Below are positions 60,311 through 64,000 of a DNA stretch of 64,000 nucleotides, in pieces. The position numbers and the translations under genes are program-made. Numbering within the stretch: position 1 is the first letter of the stretch; each line of letters begins with the position of its first letter. Under the pieces are notes generated by a model that made no database searches, was not told where the DNA came from, and was given only the letters and a program-made list of their open reading frames with translations. Origin of the DNA: Gymnorhina tibicen (taxonomy: Eukaryota > Chordata > Aves > Passeriformes > Artamidae); assembly GCA_013399875.1 (NCBI GenBank), contig VXAZ01007995.1:1653486-1717485 (forward strand), in the 5' to 3' direction.

Positions 60311-62389
60311 GTGATCAATTAGCGGGCAAGTAATGGGATCATAGGATAGCAGGTGTGACTATTAATCTTTGGTCTTGCGCTGGATACTTCTGCAAATATT
60401 TCTTGGTACAAAGAAATACAGAGCAGAAAGTGTTTTTTTTTGCTGTTTTCTGATGCTGTTTTGCATTTCCATAAAGCTTTTAGCCAAACACCTGATAGTT
60501 TGATCGTCAAGACCCTGACCCTACAAGCGTGTGTTTAAGGGGGTTGAAACAGGATTGCTCATGTGAGTAAACTTATTCACAGACATAAATCTTTGCAGGA
60601 TTGGGGTCCTTAATGATTTAGGACAAAGCACCAGTGGGAAAAAATGTTTATTCTGTTGCACCTGCATGATGCAGCAGATATTGTGAGAGCATCATTAGCT
60701 ACTTAACGTACCAGCTAATGACTGGCAGCCTTGAAGGAATGCCTCTGAGTGCTGGGCAGCCTGGTCCATGCGGGTTAATGATTCCAAATGGCTTAGACAG
60801 TCTATGGGAACACTGGAGACAGCTTTGCAGCCAAGCAGAGCTTAAATAGCACCATATCACAACACCATAGGCACTGGAATGACATGATGAGAATTGGTGA
60901 CTTACCTTTGAATTCATATTAATACAAGGAGAGGAAAAATTCTTGTCTAGCATATGAAGGGCTTTTTTTCTCCCTCTAAGCACATAACCACAGTGAATCT
61001 GCATGTGTTCTGGTGGGTTAATAGTGATATATTTCTACTGTCCATCTAACCCTCCTTTGCATAATTATATTCTTTCTCCCAAATGAGGAGAGAAAACCTA
61101 TGAAATCTATCACCATGTCACCTACTAGTATGAAACAGAAATCTAGATAAGAGTGTCTGTAAGAAACTGCCACTGTGGCAGATTTTTCTTTAGGGTGTAG
61201 CCACAGAAAAATAGGGTGAGAGGAGAAAAGCAAAGGAATAGAAAACAAAAAAGATCCTGGAATACGTCAAAGATACAGCAGAGAAACAAAGAATAGAAGG
61301 AAATACTTAAAAAAATTAAGATCAAATGCCAAGTCTAGTTTTTACCACAAAGCACCAAGCTGATTTTTCATAAAATAAAAGAAGTCCCTGAATTGAGAAA
61401 TATGTGTCTCTCTTAGATTGGATTGTGCAGTGAACAGTATCAAGAACTAAGCAATAATAAATCATCAGGCTGTATGTCAGAGTGAGCACTACAAGATAAA
61501 CCCCTGTTGGAATTGTCATGAAGGTGACCTTATGAGCAACTACAGAAATACTAAAAAAATAAAATAAAACAAAACCAAAAACAAATCAAAAAACCCCCAA
61601 AGCCCCCCAAAAATATAAATGTTTCCCTTTAAAACTCTGAAGCAAATCTATTCATGCTTTGTCTTTCAATACATTTGCTATTTTAATTTGCTGTTTATTA
61701 AATGAAATATTGGTCTATCTAGGGAACACTGCATGATAAAATTATTGAAGATGCTGCTGGTGCAAAGCTATTTGTAGCAAATGAAATCCTGCTGTGTGCA
61801 ATTCAGAACATCATATTGAACAGTCCGGATAGCAGCATCTGTGGATAGCTCTCAAGACTTTAGACTTGCCTTAGTTAGCTTGTTTGTTTTTATCCTGTGC
61901 TATTGATCTGGGCTTCATCATATGTGTGTGTGGGGAATGGCTTTTCTGATGCCGGGAACATATTCAGAGGCAGGTCAAGTGAATTGAACAGAGGCATAAA
62001 ATCTGCTGATTCCTCGAAGATGTCAACACATGACAGAAAGAGCCTGGAGAGTGGGAGACCTCTTAAACGGGTATTGACATTGCCCAGAAATTTGCAGCAT
62101 AAAAGGGGGAAGAGCGTTCTGTCTGAGGAACAAAGCTTGCACTCTCAGCAATGCCTTTGTGAGCTTTGACAAATAACAGGCTCCCCTTGCATGTGCTCTG
62201 AAAGGTGCAGTCACTGGGAGTTTTTGAACACTGCAGTTAAGGCTAGAGGATAAATAATGCTAGAAGTACAGAAAATTTTACTCATTACACGTGTCAAAAC
62301 TATAGCAAAAAATAAATCCCCACACTGCCAGATAACACGTCATTCAGACTGATTCAGTACCCTCTGGACTATGCTGAAAAAAGGGATGT
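60311..62389. other. Gene-free stretch
   Basis: The block at about 60665-60800 (ATCATTAGCTACTTAACG, GGGTTAATGATTCC) is a weak regulatory candidate. An A/C-rich low-complexity run lies near 61550-61615. No exon is recognised. Confidence 0.5.
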
Positions 62390-62410
62390 AAAAAAAAAAA
62401 AAAAAAAAAA
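62390..62410. repeat. Poly-A tract (A21)
   Basis: A homopolymer followed by a G and further A-rich sequence. No source element is recognised upstream. Confidence 0.95.
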
Positions 62411-62486
62411 GAAAAATAAAGAAAGGACTATTTGGGCTTTTGAGAAGAAACAGGAATACTGAGCAATACCCTATTTCTCTGCTACA

Positions 62487-62890
62487 GGTCTCTTGTGTGA
62501 CCTTGGGCAAATCATTTATCTCCCTGTACCTCAGTCACTCATCTATGATAAAATAGAAGTAGCAGTCACTTCTCCTCTAATAGGGGTTTGGATCCCCAGG
62601 ACAAATGGGCAAGCCTGGGTAGTACAGTCATCATGGGACACAGTAAAGAGGATATTTCAGATGCCAAAGTGGCTCCCATCCACTCAGGAGAGCCTCATGT
62701 GGCTCTGTGCAGATCAACTTTGGGTATTTCTGCATTTGTGCCATGCCTTATCTATAGTGGATAAACTGTGTATGGTTTAATTGATCATTGGCTGCAGTAT
62801 TTTAGCATCTCCAGGGCTGCTTAGAGGCTTGATTAATATTTAAAAAGCTCTTTAGGATCTCGAGATGGAAAGCTTTTATTGAAATAGAAA
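62487..62890 (+). mobile_element. MIR-type CORE-SINE remnant, sense
   Basis: TCTTGTGTGACCTTGGGCAA, then ATCATTTATCTCCCTGTACC, then TCAGTCACTCATCTATGATA follows the MIR core in order (TGTGTGACCTTGGGCAAG, CACTTAACCTCTCTGTGCC, TCAGTTTCCTCATCTGTAAA). Near 62823 a stretch resembles a sauropsid MIR-type 3' tail: GAGGCTTGATTAATATTTAA then AAAGCTCTTTAGGATCTCGA. The middle (about 62600-62810) does not match and may be divergent or inserted. The head is much more secure than the tail. Confidence 0.65.
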
Positions 62891-62894
62891 GAAC

Positions 62895-63360
62895 TCATTG
62901 CTACCACTGCCTGAAGGTATTGTTTTCAAGGTTTGTTTTGATATAGTCTACAACTAAAATGTCTTATCAGAAGCCTTGCATTATTGCAGGATAGACTACA
63001 GTCTAAAACCCTTGTACTGTGACATTTTTTTCATCCTTATATTCAATAATAAATGGTTACATGACAAAAGTGTCCTAATCAGGACAAAACAAACTTTGTA
63101 GTCTTAATAGAGATGCTGTTAAGAGCGAGCTGCTGTTGCACAAACAGGGATTGAGTTTATACATGTGGGATCTGAGGGAAACCTATGCTACTGCAGTGTG
63201 CACTGTGCCACATCTGAGATAACGCTGCGGTATTGTCAAGGACTGATTTAAGACCTCCCATGGATTCCTCTATTCACCTCTCCAAAAAGCCTTATTAAAT
63301 GGGTATCACAGAGTAGGTTGCATGAATCCTACTGTAGCACTTATTTAGTGGCTTTAAACT
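62895..63360. other. Short gene-free stretch
   Basis: No recognisable feature. Confidence 0.5.
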
Positions 63361-63597
63361 GTCAGAGGGCAGGTTCAGATGAGATATTGGGAAGAAATTC
63401 TTCCCTGTGAACGTGGTGAGACACTGGAACAGGATTCCCTGAGAAGCTCTGGATGCCCCATCCATGGAAGTGTTCAAGGCCAGGTTGGATGGGGCTCCGA
63501 GTAGCCTGGTCTAGTGGAAGGTGTCCCTGCCCATGGCAGGGGGATGAAATGAGATGATCTTTAAGGTCTCTTCCAACCCAACCCATTCTATGATTTT
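63361..63597 (+). mobile_element. CR1 LINE 3' fragment, sense
   Basis: GGGAAGAAATTCTTCCCTGT, then ACACTGGAACAGG, GGATGCCCCATCCATGG, GATCTTTAAGGTCTCTTCC and CATTCTATGATTT mark a CR1 3' end. It lacks further octamer tail units. The reverse-strand frame at 63362-63610 is an artefact. Confidence 0.95.
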
Positions 63598-64000
63598 TCA
63601 GTGGGTCCACAAGTCTGTTGTTTGACAGGAACCGAGGAATTTTACGTATTTGTCAAATCCTCTGCACTTTTTCTAAAAAGAAGTGTTCTCACAGTGTTTA
63701 AATAAATGACTTAGACAGTGCATTTGTTGCTATAAATCAATGCAACTGTGACTTTGCAGGCTTTACAAATATAGTTAATATATTATGAGATTTTTCTGTT
63801 CAAATAGTAAATGAGTGACAATTTTTGTAAGCGAAATGCCCTTTTCTTCAGTCCAGCTGCAGAATAGACATAACTTCTGCTGGGCTTCTTCCCCACTTGC
63901 TACTGATCTCATTTCTAATAAATACTGTCAGGATGGGGTCTTTTTGTTTTAGCTCAGTGAAATAAGTTCTCCTCAAGACTAACTCATTTAGCACTGGACC
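63598..64000. other. Gene-free right edge
   Basis: AT-rich. No exon or repeat is recognised up to the window end. Confidence 0.5.

Overview
This is vertebrate nuclear DNA, most likely from a bird. The only protein-coding gene I can support is the 3' half of DMRTA2 (DMRT5), at the left edge on the + strand. The bird assignment rests on several CR1 LINE 3' ends, two with ATTCTATG-type octamer tails, together with a very short GC-rich intron, low overall repeat density and only faint MIR-type SINE remnants. There is no operon-like organisation, ribosome binding site or other prokaryotic feature.

Layout. Positions 1-112 are the end of one DMRTA2 coding exon, 113-299 a 187-bp GT-AG intron, 300-1177 the terminal coding exon with the DMA domain, and 1178 to about 1848 the 3' UTR. 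The next 3 kb is AT-rich and dense in homeodomain, SOX, OTX and TCF-like sites. It includes a perfect 16-bp inverted repeat and looks like a cluster of cis-regulatory elements. A second CpG-rich island follows at about 4150-5110, with no convincing gene. From about 5.1 kb to the right end (59 kb) I find no exon of a known protein. This long 3' flank holds scattered repeats: CR1 fragments at 14.2, 32.0, 58.8 and 63.4 kb and perhaps 35.5 kb; MIR-like SINE remnants at 37.1, 43.3 and 62.5 kb; a 34-bp GC-rich minisatellite at 20.1-20.4 kb; an interstitial telomere-like tract at 25.5 kb; and assorted microsatellites and A or T tracts. It also holds several stretches whose dense transcription-factor motifs suggest conserved non-coding elements.

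Interpretation. In other vertebrates the 3' side of DMRTA2 faces the neuronal RNA-binding gene ELAVL4 across a large gene-poor interval. The simplest reading is that this window is the DMRTA2 end of that interval, holding enhancers for a forebrain and midbrain developmental regulator. The other open reading frames are short, overlap one another in several frames, lie in simple repeats or CR1, or resemble nothing I know, and are not reported as genes. I found no previously undescribed gene system. The most interesting items are the SOX/GATA inverted repeat and OTX/TCF block just 3' of DMRTA2, the second CpG island, the minisatellite with an adjacent CTCF-like motif, and the telomere-like tract.
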